22,572 nt of DNA from contig BLXT01002201.1 of NCBI GenBank assembly GCA_019648995.1, positions 512,288 through 534,859 on the forward strand. The letters run 5' to 3'. Both the position numbers and the translations under genes were made by a program. The notes beneath the pieces are model-generated. The model saw nothing but the letters and a program-made list of their open reading frames with translations, had not been told where the DNA came from and did not search any database. The number at the start of each line of letters is the position of its first letter. Within the stretch, counting starts at the first letter, position 1. This DNA is from Plakobranchus ocellatus. Lineage: Eukaryota > Mollusca > Gastropoda > Plakobranchidae. This document shows positions 9,061 through 18,875 of the stretch, in pieces.

Positions 9061-9440
9061 CGTGAGAAAAATGAGAATTATTACCGACATAAATTTAACA
9101 TGGAAACAAGACAACTTTTGAGAACCAAAGCATAAGAGGAACAACAGCATTTTGTGTCATCCATTACTTAATTGTTCTTGTTTATCAAATATCCATTTGA
9201 AGATTGTTAAATATGTGTCTTTTTAAGTTTTCTTACTACTGAGATGTGATTTTTAGACGTCGGATTTACTATTTTGTTAAGTACTACTTATACGCAATCT
9301 CAGATTTTCTTCCCTTCTTTCTTTGGACATCAATGACATGCTGATACTTTCTGTAGATTTCTGTATGAAAAATAGTTAGTCTAAATTTTTTTTAATTTCA
9401 GAGGAGATTCATAGGAAAGAGGTTATATACATTTCTCTCA
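9061..9440. other. AT-rich interval after the satellite
   Basis: No gene or RNA signal supported. The first 60-70 bp may still contain a decayed satellite monomer (gagaattattaccgacata). Confidence 0.5.
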
Positions 9441-9560
9441 TATATCAGGAGAGAGACAGAGACAGAGAGAGAGAGAGGAATAGAGAGAGACAGACACACA
9501 GACAGAGAGGCAGGCAGACAGACAGACAGACAGAGACAGAAAGAGAGGCGGAGAGATGCT
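9441..9560. repeat. GA/GACA-rich simple sequence
   Basis: An almost pure purine-plus-cytosine stretch with gacagacagaca tetranucleotide runs (about 9510-9535) lies directly next to the 3' end of the minus-strand SINE at 9562-9712. The serine/leucine-rich reverse-strand open frames are translated simple sequence. Confidence 0.95.
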
Positions 9561-9561
9561 T

Positions 9562-9712
9562 GTGTGTATAAATAGTCCACAACAAGGTGATCTCAGGCTT
9601 TCAGGCCCACCCTTAGACCAGGCCATCGATTGCAGGGCTCGAATCCACAACAGAAGATTGACTGCAGATTTCAGGGCTGATTCGCTACCCTGTGCGCCAT
9701 CAATGCCCGCGG
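9562..9712 (-). mobile_element. SINE family A, copy 1
   Basis: On the minus strand a tRNA-like head has an A-box-like tggcgcacagggta (9686-9699) and a B box ggattcgagccc (9635-9646). A body and the family tail follow, containing gaaagcctgagatcacc, then ttgttgtggactat. The tail is shared with 11060-11201, 18751-18875, 19854-20010 and 21611-21763. Both flanks are GA-rich simple sequence. Confidence 0.85.
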
Positions 9713-9861
9713 CAGAGAGAAACGTCAGTGGGAAAGAAAGAAGGGAAAAAGAAGGAGAGATAGAGATAAACAGAGAGACAGAGAGAGCTATAAAAAGAGT
9801 AGGTCAAAAAGAAAGCAAGTGAGAAAAAGACGAAGAAAAAGAGACTAAGACATAGAGTTGG

Positions 9862-9912
<51 letters not shown>
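9713..9912. repeat. Purine-rich tract ending in (GA)n
   Basis: Mostly A and G from the SINE head end to 9863, then about 24 uninterrupted GA units at 9864-9912. The charged open frame on the plus strand and the serine/leucine-rich frame on the minus strand are artefacts of this composition. Confidence 0.95.
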
Positions 9913-9919
<7 letters not shown>

Positions 9920-10500
9920 AGGCTGCTTCTGTGAAATAAAGGGAAAAAAAGGCAAATTCCGTGATAGATTCTCACTAGAAAGATGGGATTTGAAATTATA
10001 ATTACATATTTGCATTTTAATTTTTTTTTTCAGTGGGTTTCTTTAATTATTATTTTCTTATCAACACTTTCCTTGTTCCTTTTCATAATTGGTATTGTAA
10101 TGCTATGATATTCTCCTTAATTCACTGACCATAGTAATATAAAATGCGTTCTACTCATGAATGAGGGAGGAGTCTTGATAACCTCCATGGGCTTTAAAAA
10201 ATGTCAAAACCATAGCCTTGGAAAGTGCAATTTATATTTCATGTATTAAAAAAATACAATATCGATGGTTGTTTGAGAAAAAAGCTTGGCTCATGAATTA
10301 TCTGAAAGATTACAAAATCTGAAGCTGGTTTACTCTGACCCAGCAAGCGGTTCAACTTTGTTTCCCTAAGGCCGTTTGTAAATGACCATTCCTGTTATGT
10401 GTTTCTACATCTCTTCATCGTATCATGACAAGTAAACGGCACAACAGATACAGAAGCTTCATCGCTTTCACAGGAATTCCCTCTTCACAAATGAGTTTAT
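9913..10500. other. AT-rich interval, no gene recognised
   Basis: No coding or RNA feature supported on either strand. Confidence 0.5.
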
Positions 10501-10518
10501 CTTTAAAAGAAAAAAAAA

Positions 10519-10543
10519 GGGGGATGGGGATGGGGGTGGAGGG
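10519..10543 (+). other. Predicted G-quadruplex motif
   Basis: The plus strand reads G5-AT-G4-AT-G5-TGGA-G3: four G-runs of at least three with loops of 2, 2 and 4 nt, the standard intramolecular G4 pattern. It is preceded by an A-run, followed by a (GT)n stretch and then a second G-rich run (10569-10580). No gene lies close enough to suggest a regulatory role. Confidence 0.8.
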
Positions 10544-10791
10544 TACTTGTGTCTGTGTGTGTGTGTGGAGGGGGTGGGATGGCGAAATCAAAAAATGTAG
10601 GCGTTGCCATTTTTTTTTTTTACCATAGCTCAGAAATGGTGGCCAGAGAGTACCCTGACCCTCTTTTGAACGTGTTTTCACCTAGTTATTTAAACTAGGG
10701 GTCACATTACGCAATTTGATAGCAGCCATAATGAAACATTTCCTTGCTAACGACAACTACGAAGAATGCAGTTCATACAACACATTTGATT

Positions 10792-10812
10792 CAGAGACTC
10801 TAGAGGAGAGAC
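10792..10812 (+). repeat. 21-bp sequence with an inverted copy at 12688-12708
   Basis: cagagactctagaggagaga plus one further base occurs exactly here and, in reverse complement, at 12688-12708. Similarity outside the 21 bp is weak. It may be a conserved part of a dispersed repeat. Confidence 0.7.
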
Positions 10813-11059
10813 GAGAACCTTTGACACGTAATCTTGGAGCAAGCTTGGCTACGCCTCGCAAACAAGTAAAATAAAGAATTAGTACTCAGGGGTATCAATC
10901 TAGCTTGATGAATCGTGTATAGGTCTAGTGTTTAAAGAGAGAGGTCACATTACTTATCAATCATTTTGTCTTAACATGAACGTCGTATGGTCAGTGATAT
11001 CTGAAAAATTCGTATCTGCATATAGTGGAGGGCTGTGCAATGCAATATGGCGGGTGTGG

Positions 11060-11201
11060 TTTTTATGTATAGTCAGTCCACAACAAGGTGATTTCAGACT
11101 TTCTGGCCCACAGTCAGGCCAGGCAGCCGGCGGCGAGGCTCGAATGTGTGATAGACGGGTCCCTGGAGATCTCAGGCCAGTTGCACTGTGCCATAACGCT
11201 C
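11060..11201 (-). mobile_element. SINE family A, copy 2
   Basis: The minus strand carries the same tRNA-like head (B-box region cattcgagcctc, about 11135-11146) and the tail gaaatcaccttgttgtggac, then tgactatacataaaaa. The body shares ctgagatct and the gcctggcct region with copy 1. The A-box side (atggcacagtgcaact) is diverged. Plus-strand open frames that cross it are not genes. Confidence 0.85.
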
Positions 11202-11281
11202 TCTTGTGATAATTTGAATGTACGCGGCCTAATTTGGTCTTTTATCCATCTGCTCATAATCGTTTTTGGGTTACGACTCAG

Positions 11282-11327
11282 TTTGTCTTTCTCTCTCTGT
11301 CATTCTCTGTCCGTCTCTTTTTCTCTC

Positions 11328-11378
<51 letters not shown>

Positions 11379-11590
11379 TTATCTCTCTATGTAAGCCTGC
11401 CTGTTTATTTTTCTGTCTGTTTTTCTCACTCCCTCTCTTCCTCTACTCTTTCTTTCCCTCACTCACTCTTTTCTTTTTCATCTCTATTTGGTTCGCTTTC
11501 TTTCTTCAACTTACTGTTTCTCTTTTTCTCTCTCACTTTCTTTTTCGCACTATGCATCTTTTTTTCTTATTACTTATTCCTCCTCTTTCA
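11282..11590. repeat. Pyrimidine-rich tract including (CT)n
   Basis: About 300 bp of mostly C and T on the plus strand, with a pure (CT)n core at 11331-11374. About 25 bp after its end the strand bias flips to purines (from about 11615), giving a large pyrimidine-to-purine mirror arrangement. Confidence 0.95.
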
Positions 11591-11614
11591 GCAAACATAT
11601 AAGGGTTTTTTCCC

Positions 11615-12503
11615 ATCCAGAGAAGCGGCCAGACAAATAGAGATAGAGAAACAGAGAGGCAGGGGAGGAAAGAGGGCGAAGTGAAGAAAGAAAAGAGAGA
11701 ACGAGTGAGAGAAAAAAATACAGAAAGATAGAAAGAGAAAGAAGAAGAAGGGTGAAGATGGGAGAAGAGAGGAGAGGAAGAAAGAAAAAAGAAAAAGACA
11801 GAAATGTTGGATCATAAATAGAAAGGAAGAAGGGGTAAGGAGGAGGAGGACGCGGGCGCAAGAGAATGAGCGATAGACAGTAATAGACAGAGAGACAAAA
11901 AGACATAAAGATTCATAAATTCAAAGGGAAAAGGAAGGAAACGAAGGCGGGAGGAGAGAAGAAAAAGATAGAGGAAGAGGGAGAGAGATATACAAGCAAA
12001 AAGAGCGAAAGTGTGAGGAGTATAGTAGCAGACAAGGAAGAGAGGTAGGCAAAGAGAGATATAGAGAGTGGTAGAGACAGATAGGCAGACATGAAAAAGC
12101 GACAGAGAGAAGAAAAGAGAGAAAGAGCATCAGAGAGAGAGAGAGAGAAGTGGAGGAGGGGAAGAAGATTAACGACAAAAAAGTGAGCGAGAAAGTGTGT
12201 GTGCGTGTGTGTGTGTGTGTGGGTGGGGNNNNNNNNNNGGGGGGGGGGGGGGGGGGCTAGAGAAAGAGAGATAGTGAGAGAGACAGGCAGACAAACAGTC
12301 ATTGTCAAAGAAAAAGAGGAGCAAATGGTGGAAGAAGAATAAGAAGAGACCGATAGATAGACAGAAAGCTGACGAGCTGTCATAGACAGGAAGAAAGAGA
12401 GGTAGAGTTAGTGGAGGCGAGGAAAGAAAAAGTAATGGCCAGAGAGCCAAGCAGACGGAACGAGAAGAGGGAAAAGAGGAGAAGGAGGAGGGGGGGGGAG
12501 ATT

Positions 12504-12563
<60 letters not shown>
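11615..12563. repeat. Purine-rich simple-sequence tract with gap
   Basis: Nearly 950 bp dominated by A and G on the plus strand, with an embedded (GT)n (about 12195-12220), a G-run and assembly gap at 12221-12256, and a final (GA)n of about 29 units at 12505-12563. The long serine/leucine/proline-rich minus-strand frames are artefacts, and two of them even cross the Ns. Confidence 0.95.
12229..12238. other. Assembly gap (10 N)
   Basis: Ten Ns sit between gtgggtgggg and a run of 18 G (12239-12256). A fixed 10-N block in a homopolymer usually marks an unresolved or estimated gap, so the true G-run length is unknown. Confidence 0.98.
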
Positions 12564-12567
<4 letters not shown>

Positions 12568-12687
12568 AAGAGAAATTATTTATTAAGCTGGTATTTTTTC
12601 AACAAGTCAAAAGCTGAAAACTGCTCTTTATCGACGCGAGTCAAAAAAAGTTTCGCTGACGCGCACAGCCGTGGGCGTGCAATTCCA

Positions 12688-12708
12688 GTCTCTCCTCTAG
12701 AGTCTCTG
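12688..12708 (-). repeat. Inverted copy of the 21-bp sequence at 10792-10812
   Basis: Exact reverse complement of 10792-10812. It lies in a GC-richer patch (about 12640-12790) that differs from the flanking simple sequence and may be a fragment of an unrecognised dispersed element. Confidence 0.7.
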
Positions 12709-12789
12709 GTTGATCTTTCCGCCTTCCAGCCTTCACATGGACAACGATGGTCAGAAGCAGCAACGTGAACGGAACAATCAGAAAAACAA

Positions 12790-14182
12790 GTGATCGCGAA
12801 GGCAAGCGTAGATGTCAAGTTTTGTGTAAAAGCAGCTTAGACAAAGAGATGAGACTGTCTTTCAGTGGAAGTCAAATAAACTGGAGCCAAGAAAACATCG
12901 CATCGTTCAGATTATTTTTCTATAAATAGGCAAGATTGTATTACATGCCAATTAAGATAAGCTTGTGGGTGTCTTAGAGCAAGTTCTCCATAAGGTTATT
13001 TCGGAATTAAACACCCACACAAAATGAAAGTTTTAAACCAAAAGAATAACAATTCTGTTGAAAAGAAAATCCTCTAATGAATATGGGTTTCATCCGATCG
13101 TAAAATTAACTCGCCGATTTTCCCCATTTTTTGCTAAACATGCAGTGTTAGGATTTCCTTGTGAAAGCGTGACGAAGCTAATGGTGGTTTTGCATTGCTC
13201 CGTTGATCAAAAGGCTTGTACTGGCGTTACAATTCAAGGTTACCCTGTTTTACCTCTGGGCATTTTTTACTAGCGATGCTAAATAAAGAAGGTGAATGAA
13301 AAAGTGTGCCACAAGCCTATGAGAGTTAGTGAACAGTTAGATGTTGTTAGTTGATAGCCTTTGATTTATATGAATGATACGATTCCTTTGACTAGAGAAT
13401 GACGGATTTTTTGGGGTTTTTGTTGTGTTTTTATTTTTTTTTTTTTTTTTGATGTGCTATAGATGCGTTATGACACATATGCCTTTATGATTATTGAATC
13501 GATCTCAATTAGCAGAACGTTAGTCATAAAGTATGACAATCAAATTGTTTGCTAATCGGAAGACTTAGCAGGACTTGATTATCAGGTAGCAAGATAATTT
13601 CAGACGTTGTACTTCTTGTACAGTGCATACTAATTTACCAGTAGCGAACAAAGCATTTATCAAAGGAGTTTTTACTTTATTCTACATAAATAAATGTTTC
13701 CGTATGAATGATCAAACTAACAACGGATAAAAATAAGAATTCATATAGTTGAAAACCTTCGGAAGAAAATCATTCCTACGCAAAGAAAAGCGAATCCTTG
13801 ATGCTGAGATTCTTCTTAAAAAGTTAAAGCATATTAACATTTCGAAAGGTGACTGCTTTCATAACTACAATAATGATAATATGAACAGGGAGCCCCCCAG
13901 ACAATCACATTATTGTGTCTATTAAAAATGTATGGAGTTTATAAGGAAGTTCCACCAAGTGAACATTCCCACACCCTTTTTCTCAAAGACATCTAATATC
14001 TTAATAGCTGTCTAAACCGAACCCTATCTGATAAACAATGCTTTCTGACTTTCCTATTTCAAGACCTCTAATTATCTAAACCTTAAAAATGGAAGCGGAT
14101 GCGGCAGGGAAGAAACCTAGGAAGTCTTCGATGCTTTACGAAACATGTTTTTTTTTTTTTTTAATTTAATTTAGAAACCAAA

Positions 14183-14188
<6 letters not shown>
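12790..14188. other. AT-rich interval, no gene recognised
   Basis: Short open frames at 12747-12929 and 13058-13273 have no recognisable motif, and the second lacks an ATG start. T-runs lie at about 13435-13450 and 14149-14161. No RNA gene was seen. Confidence 0.5.

Positions 14189-14217
<29 letters not shown>
14189..14217. repeat. (CA)n microsatellite
   Basis: Uninterrupted CA dinucleotide repeat of about 14 units. Confidence 0.97.
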
Positions 14218-14219
<2 letters not shown>

Positions 14220-14370
14220 GTATGAAGGCTGTAATTTAAAAGCTTGAAGGCCCGAGAAAAAAGATAGATTAAAATATTTGCTCTTTTACTGTGACCTCCA
14301 CCACGATCGTTTTGGTGCTATAGCTAGGTTAAACGACGTACGAGCAATTGATTTCGTATAATTTTGGATC

Positions 14371-14452
14371 TTTGTCAGACCAGGGTGTCAATGGCGGAAT
14401 TCGAACAGAAGCGTCCCTGCAAATGTCAGGGCGAGGTCGCTAGCTACTGTGT
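14371..14452 (-). mobile_element. SINE family A, decayed partial copy
   Basis: The minus strand shows cagtagctagcgacctcgcc, then ctgacatttgcaggga, cttctgttcgaattccgcc (B box at about 14396-14406) and ccctggtctgac. These line up with the head and early body of the copies at 9562-9712 and 21611-21763. The conserved tail is missing or unrecognisable. Confidence 0.6.
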
Positions 14453-15729
14453 TATAAAATCTTCCGTTCTTATTTCAAGAAATTGTTGAAACCTTATCTC
14501 TTAATCTCATCTTATAAATTTGAACATTTTTAGGTACGGTTAAACCAATAAAAAGTAGATGATCGCCTTGTCTAAAATTTGAAACGTGAGTGCCATTAAA
14601 ACAATGACATAGGTCAACATATTATGTTTCTTTTTTGGCGCTCACGTGTTTAATTTTGTGTTTTTACAAAAATGAATTCGTATTTGATTAAAACAAAAAA
14701 AAAACCAAACAAACAAAAAAACGAAAAAAATTCCGCGAAGAATGAACAAGGATTCAACAAAAGAAAATGTTTTGCAAAATTTGATTACGACAATTAAAAA
14801 AAAAATTTGAATTTGTTTTAAAAGAAAGAGAACATTACAGGCGGTACTTATTTTGTTTTCGTTTTTTTTTTCTTTTTATCTTTAGTTCTGCAAGCTGATT
14901 TGTCAGTATACTTGATGAGACACACAATAGTTATAGTAGTCGACTACATTAAGCAAAATAAACAGGTCTGGGCTTATGTTTATTTTTATTTAAGTTTAAA
15001 AGCTCATTCACAAAATGTTTTGTCGTTCTTTTCAACCAAGAACGTTAACACAGCTCAAGTCTTCCGTGTGTTTTTTTTCCCCTTTATTAGATCTGCTTAT
15101 TATCAACCCCTTTATCCTCTTCTCTTTAACACTGGATTTTCCTCAGAGAAATTTGAGCAACCCTCAGCCGATCGAACATCAATAATTTCAAACCGAAAAT
15201 GTGATCAGTGCCATCATCATAAAACACCCCTGACTCTTGTAATGAATGCTCACATCATCAATCGAATCATTGAATTCAACTTGGTAAATGTTAATCTTGT
15301 CTTTTTTGCTGCCACTTTCAAGATTCATTTTGCAATCTTCTCTCTTGCCCCTACATGATACCTAAAATATAAAGATTTATTAAAATCGATTATTTCCTCG
15401 CGGATTGCTTATTTCTTTCTAACTTTACACGCTTTTTTAAAAGTTTACCAGTTCAATTCAGTATTATATTTTTCCTTTTGTTAATTCTTTTTTTTATTTT
15501 GAAAGAAAATGTTCTGCAATGGTTAAGTTAATGGCCTATAAGGTTTGACAACCTCTGCTTTACATCTTTTTGCTTCTATCTTAGATAGGGACCAGGTAGA
15601 GACTTGCTGTTCCTTACTGTAATTGATTCAAGAATATCAAGCTTTATTTCACTTTGCCCTTTCATCAAAGCTAAGGCTGGAAGAAACCAGGTGCCTAAGA
15701 ACCTAAAAAATAAAACATTCCTATATTTA
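14453..15729. other. AT-rich interval, no gene recognised
   Basis: The longest open frame outside recognised repeats lies here (14900-15358 plus, 152 codons). It opens with TTG, its first ATG is at 14915, and its translation shows no known domain. In this base composition I treat it as chance. A-rich runs lie at 14692-14730. The right end may contain the start of the LINE remnant. Confidence 0.45.
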
Positions 15730-16870
15730 AAACAGAATAAAGGAACCACTAAAAAATGAGAGTTAGAGAACGTTAATCCAGAAATGGTCAGAATAAAACT
15801 AAATATCCTATGATCTGCCGAGGTAAGATGGAAAGGGACAGGTTCCATGAAACTAGGTAGCAAAACGTTGATTTACTCAGGGACACAAATACATGAAAGA
15901 GGCGTTTGTATCTGTTTTTGATGAAACAGCAAAAAGTCTAGAGAGTTGGTGTCCAGTTTTAGACAGAGTAGTTGTAGCTAAACTGATGGGCAAACCATTT
16001 AGTTTAGGACTTATTCAAGCTAATACACCAACATCTGATAGTGAAGATGTAGAATCTAGAAGAAGAAAGTTTTTGTGAAAAACTAAAAAAAAAAAAAAAA
16101 CAAGAAAAAATACAAAGGACTTTCTTATAACTCCAGGACATCATAACAATAATAATGGGAGATATCAATGCAAAAGCTAGCCCTGATGAAAGGGTAAAAG
16201 ATGTTGTTGGACCTGTGGCATACGGATTTTAAATAAGTGTGGGAGTAAGCTTATTGAATGGTGCCAAATCAATAATTTTACTATCACAAATACTAAGTAT
16301 CAAAACTTTGATTTAGATCATATTCCAGCCATGTGTAAATTTCCAATGAAATATAAGAATTTTTTTTTTTTTTATAAAGGCTTATCCTAAATTCCAAACG
16401 GACTAAAATCTATTAAAATGTGATGAAAAGCTAGGAGACAAAATGGCTGTAGTTGCGCATAACAAATACTCAGTTGTAGAAGAAAATCTTGACAGATATG
16501 AAGAGAGTCATGCAGAAAAAACGTTCCAAAAAAAGATACAAAAAAACATAAGAAATGGATATACGAAGAAATCCTTGATTTGATGGAAGAAAGGTGCCGA
16601 TAAAAAGAAATGTTGAAGCCAAATACAATGACCCAAACAAAAAAAATCAAGATAAAATCCAATGCCGCAAAAGAAGAACAGATTAATCAACAATGTCAGG
16701 AGATAGAGCAGAAGCTAAACAGAGGCAGTAATTTCATGCCTGCTAAAATTAAGAATGTCAGTGTTTAAGCAAATCAAATGTATTATACGTGTCTGCATCA
16801 CATCAAAAGGCGGAACAATATTTATAGTTTCGAAAAAGCAATTGAATTTATACGACTATTTAGATCTACA
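15730..16870 (+). mobile_element. RTE-like LINE remnant, endonuclease half and linker (broken)
   Basis: The plus strand, across several frameshifts, gives ELENVNPEMVRIKLNIL, then a stop and AEVRWKGTG (the catalytic Glu region; Glu is present). GSMKLGSKTLIYSG follows at about 15841-15882, then SLGLIQANTPTSDSEDVE and MGDINAKASPDER (from 16154, GDxN box kept). LIEWCQINNFTITNTKYQN (16249-16308) comes next, then DLDHIPAMCK, where SDH is expected but Ser is Leu and about 40 residues before it are missing. The post-endonuclease linker KWIYEEILDLMEER starts at 16553, and VCITSKGGTIF lies at about 16790. This order matches RTE/BovB-type (CFDP2-like) AP endonuclease proteins. Coding ends near where the reverse transcriptase should begin. 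The open frame at 15893-16078 is one intact segment of it. Stops, frameshifts and deletions make it inactive. Confidence 0.88.
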
Positions 16871-17226
16871 AGCTCACAAACATCAGCGATTTATCTCTCA
16901 GCGGTCTCTGCAAGCTCTCTCTAACGATCTCACAGCTACTTTATATATAGTCATCGCCCACGGCTTCTAGCATATATTGGTTGTTCAGTACATAAGCTAA
17001 TCCTCAGCAAATTCCCATATACTTTACTAATCGTTGATAGGTAAAGTACTCCTGGCGTATGATTATCTTGTATATAATTGAGCTAAACTCAAACGTCTAA
17101 TGCTTATACACATTTGTGTGAGGCGTCAATAAAATTCTCAAAAATATAGATATGTTACTCTTGATCATGCCATCTTATGTGGGCACATTTTAATATCCCA
17201 AAGTTGTTTTAGAGATTTTCGAAACG

Positions 17227-17275
17227 ACATTGCATAATTCTATTTAAACTTTAATATGCATGCGAAACAAAATAT
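17227..17275. repeat. Imperfect direct repeat, copy 1
   Basis: Ends in gcatgcgaaacaaaatat, 18 bases identical to the end of 17532-17580. The preceding 30 bp also align (acattNNaNaattctNtttaa). Offset is 305 bp. Confidence 0.75.
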
Positions 17276-17531
17276 ATTGAAGGTAGAGATTTTAATCAGC
17301 CACAGATCTAGTGTTGCCACGTTTTTGTGTGCAAACTACATATAAGGTTCCATCAGGTTTGATTTCTACATCCTTAGAGTGATTATACGTTTAAATTTGA
17401 CTGAGGAATTTTATCGATCTAGATTTCTAGATCTAGGTCCGATCAGAATCTGGTAGACTGCCCAATCGATCTACGACTCTAATCTGCGTAGTATTTTTAA
17501 GTCCCGATTTTGTTTTTTGCATTTACAGAAC

Positions 17532-17580
17532 AACATTTTAAAATTCTGTTTAACACCATTAAGCATGCGAAACAAAATAT
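17532..17580. repeat. Imperfect direct repeat, copy 2
   Basis: Partner of 17227-17275. The pair could flank or belong to a degraded element, or be a diverged tandem duplication of about 305 bp. The sequence between gives no coding evidence. Confidence 0.75.
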
Positions 17581-18750
17581 CGCAGCTGGACAAGGCTGTG
17601 TTCTTTGTGTGTATGTGTGTGTGTGTGTGAGTGTGTTTTATTCCGGCGGCAGCTAGATTGTTGAATTATAAAATGCTGTTCTCAAACTAAGGGAAAAACA
17701 GTGGGAGCAGTTTGGTGTGTACATTTTGTTTCCCACAGAATATCTCTGTAAACGGATTGAAGAGAAGAAACAATGGGTTTGCTAGTAGAATTAAAGTGAC
17801 TGCGTTTGAAATCAATCAAAGGATAGTCAGAACAGTTACTTGATATCTGTCTAACCTCCAACCAATATAAACGCGATCCATGCGGCCAGAAGAAATTAAT
17901 ACTTAAAGAGAATTTAGTTGTTAAAAGTATGGAGAATTTTAAAATATCACACTAGAGGATAATTTCACAATCTCCGCTCAGAAGGTTCAGGCTTGTTGAG
18001 ATGAGCTGAAAACCTTTAGACTGCCGGACGGCGCATACCATTGAAAACCTACAGCCAATATTGACCATTGCGGTAGTTTGGGAAAAAAGTCGAAGTGGAT
18101 CGCTCCTCCTTATCCTTTTATCTAAGAAAAAATAAATCGATGTGTTACAGTGTTTTAATTTCAAATCATACAATTCCATATGTGTTTTTTTTCTGGTTTT
18201 TTTTTGTTTCCATTAAGAACTTTTAAACTGGCATCGATGGTAATGTCTGTTGTAATCTATGTGAAAATTATTAATACATATGGAAAGCGCATATAAGATC
18301 ATGGTTTTAACGTAAGGGAAAAAGAACAAATTGTCGTTTTATTGCAAAATCAGCAGAGATTAGAGATCTCAAGAAGAATGGAAAGATCATTCGGGTAAGC
18401 GCATACAGCTCACGGATGAAGTGTTATCTATTTTGTTATTAGTTTGTCGATTGCAAAAGGAGACTTTTCTCTTGCTCACGTCGCTTGGGGGGTCTCGGAC
18501 TTGGCCAACCAAAACAAATGATAAAGTTTTCTCTGTAACCTATTCTGTTAATAGTTTACTCAGCATGGTAAGATCAATATACTGATCAAAACACACAGAT
18601 CCAATAGACCTGTTACTAGTGGGGAGAAGTAAGCTCATTGTTGGCTATGGATCTGGAACCACATGCTACTGTTTCTTAATATATTGATCATATCTAATAA
18701 AAACAGAAAGTCGTCCTCCTCTGCCCTCCTCCCCCTTTTTTCTGACAGAT

Positions 18751-18875
18751 TACTAGCAACAAGGTGATCTCAGGGTTTCAGCATTCCCCTTCCCATCCAG
18801 TCAGGGCGGGGACTTGTGTCAATATTCAACCTTTTGACAGAGGAGTACTTGCGGTCCTCAGTGTGGGCTTGCTAC
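18751..18875 (-). mobile_element. SINE family A, diverged copy
   Basis: Plus-strand text starts agcaacaaggtgatctcagg, the reverse complement of the family tail (gatcaccttgttg). The rest is poorly conserved: the B-box position is degraded, and only the scale and head-end context (ggacttgtgtcaat, gtcctcagtgtgggcttgct) fit. The tail match is the main evidence. Confidence 0.6.

Larger units (their letters stand above)
16871..18745. other. AT-rich interval with a short direct repeat, no gene recognised
   Basis: Contains a (GT)n stretch (17606-17636) and a roughly 50-bp imperfect direct repeat listed separately. It also has ctagatttctagatctagg palindromic sequence at about 17419-17437 and a 75-codon minus-strand open frame at 17952-18179 without known motif. 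No RNA gene supported. Confidence 0.5.

Noticed and set aside
11574..12450. Long Ser/Leu/Pro-rich minus-strand frames
   Set aside because: Translated purine-rich simple sequence; some pass through the N gap.
14900..15358. 152-codon plus-strand open frame
   Set aside because: Opens with TTG, not ATG. No domain, no splice context and no codon pattern that stands out; expected by chance in AT-rich DNA.
15576..15863. 95-codon minus-strand frame
   Set aside because: Largely antisense to the start of the plus-strand LINE endonuclease remnant; no motif of its own.
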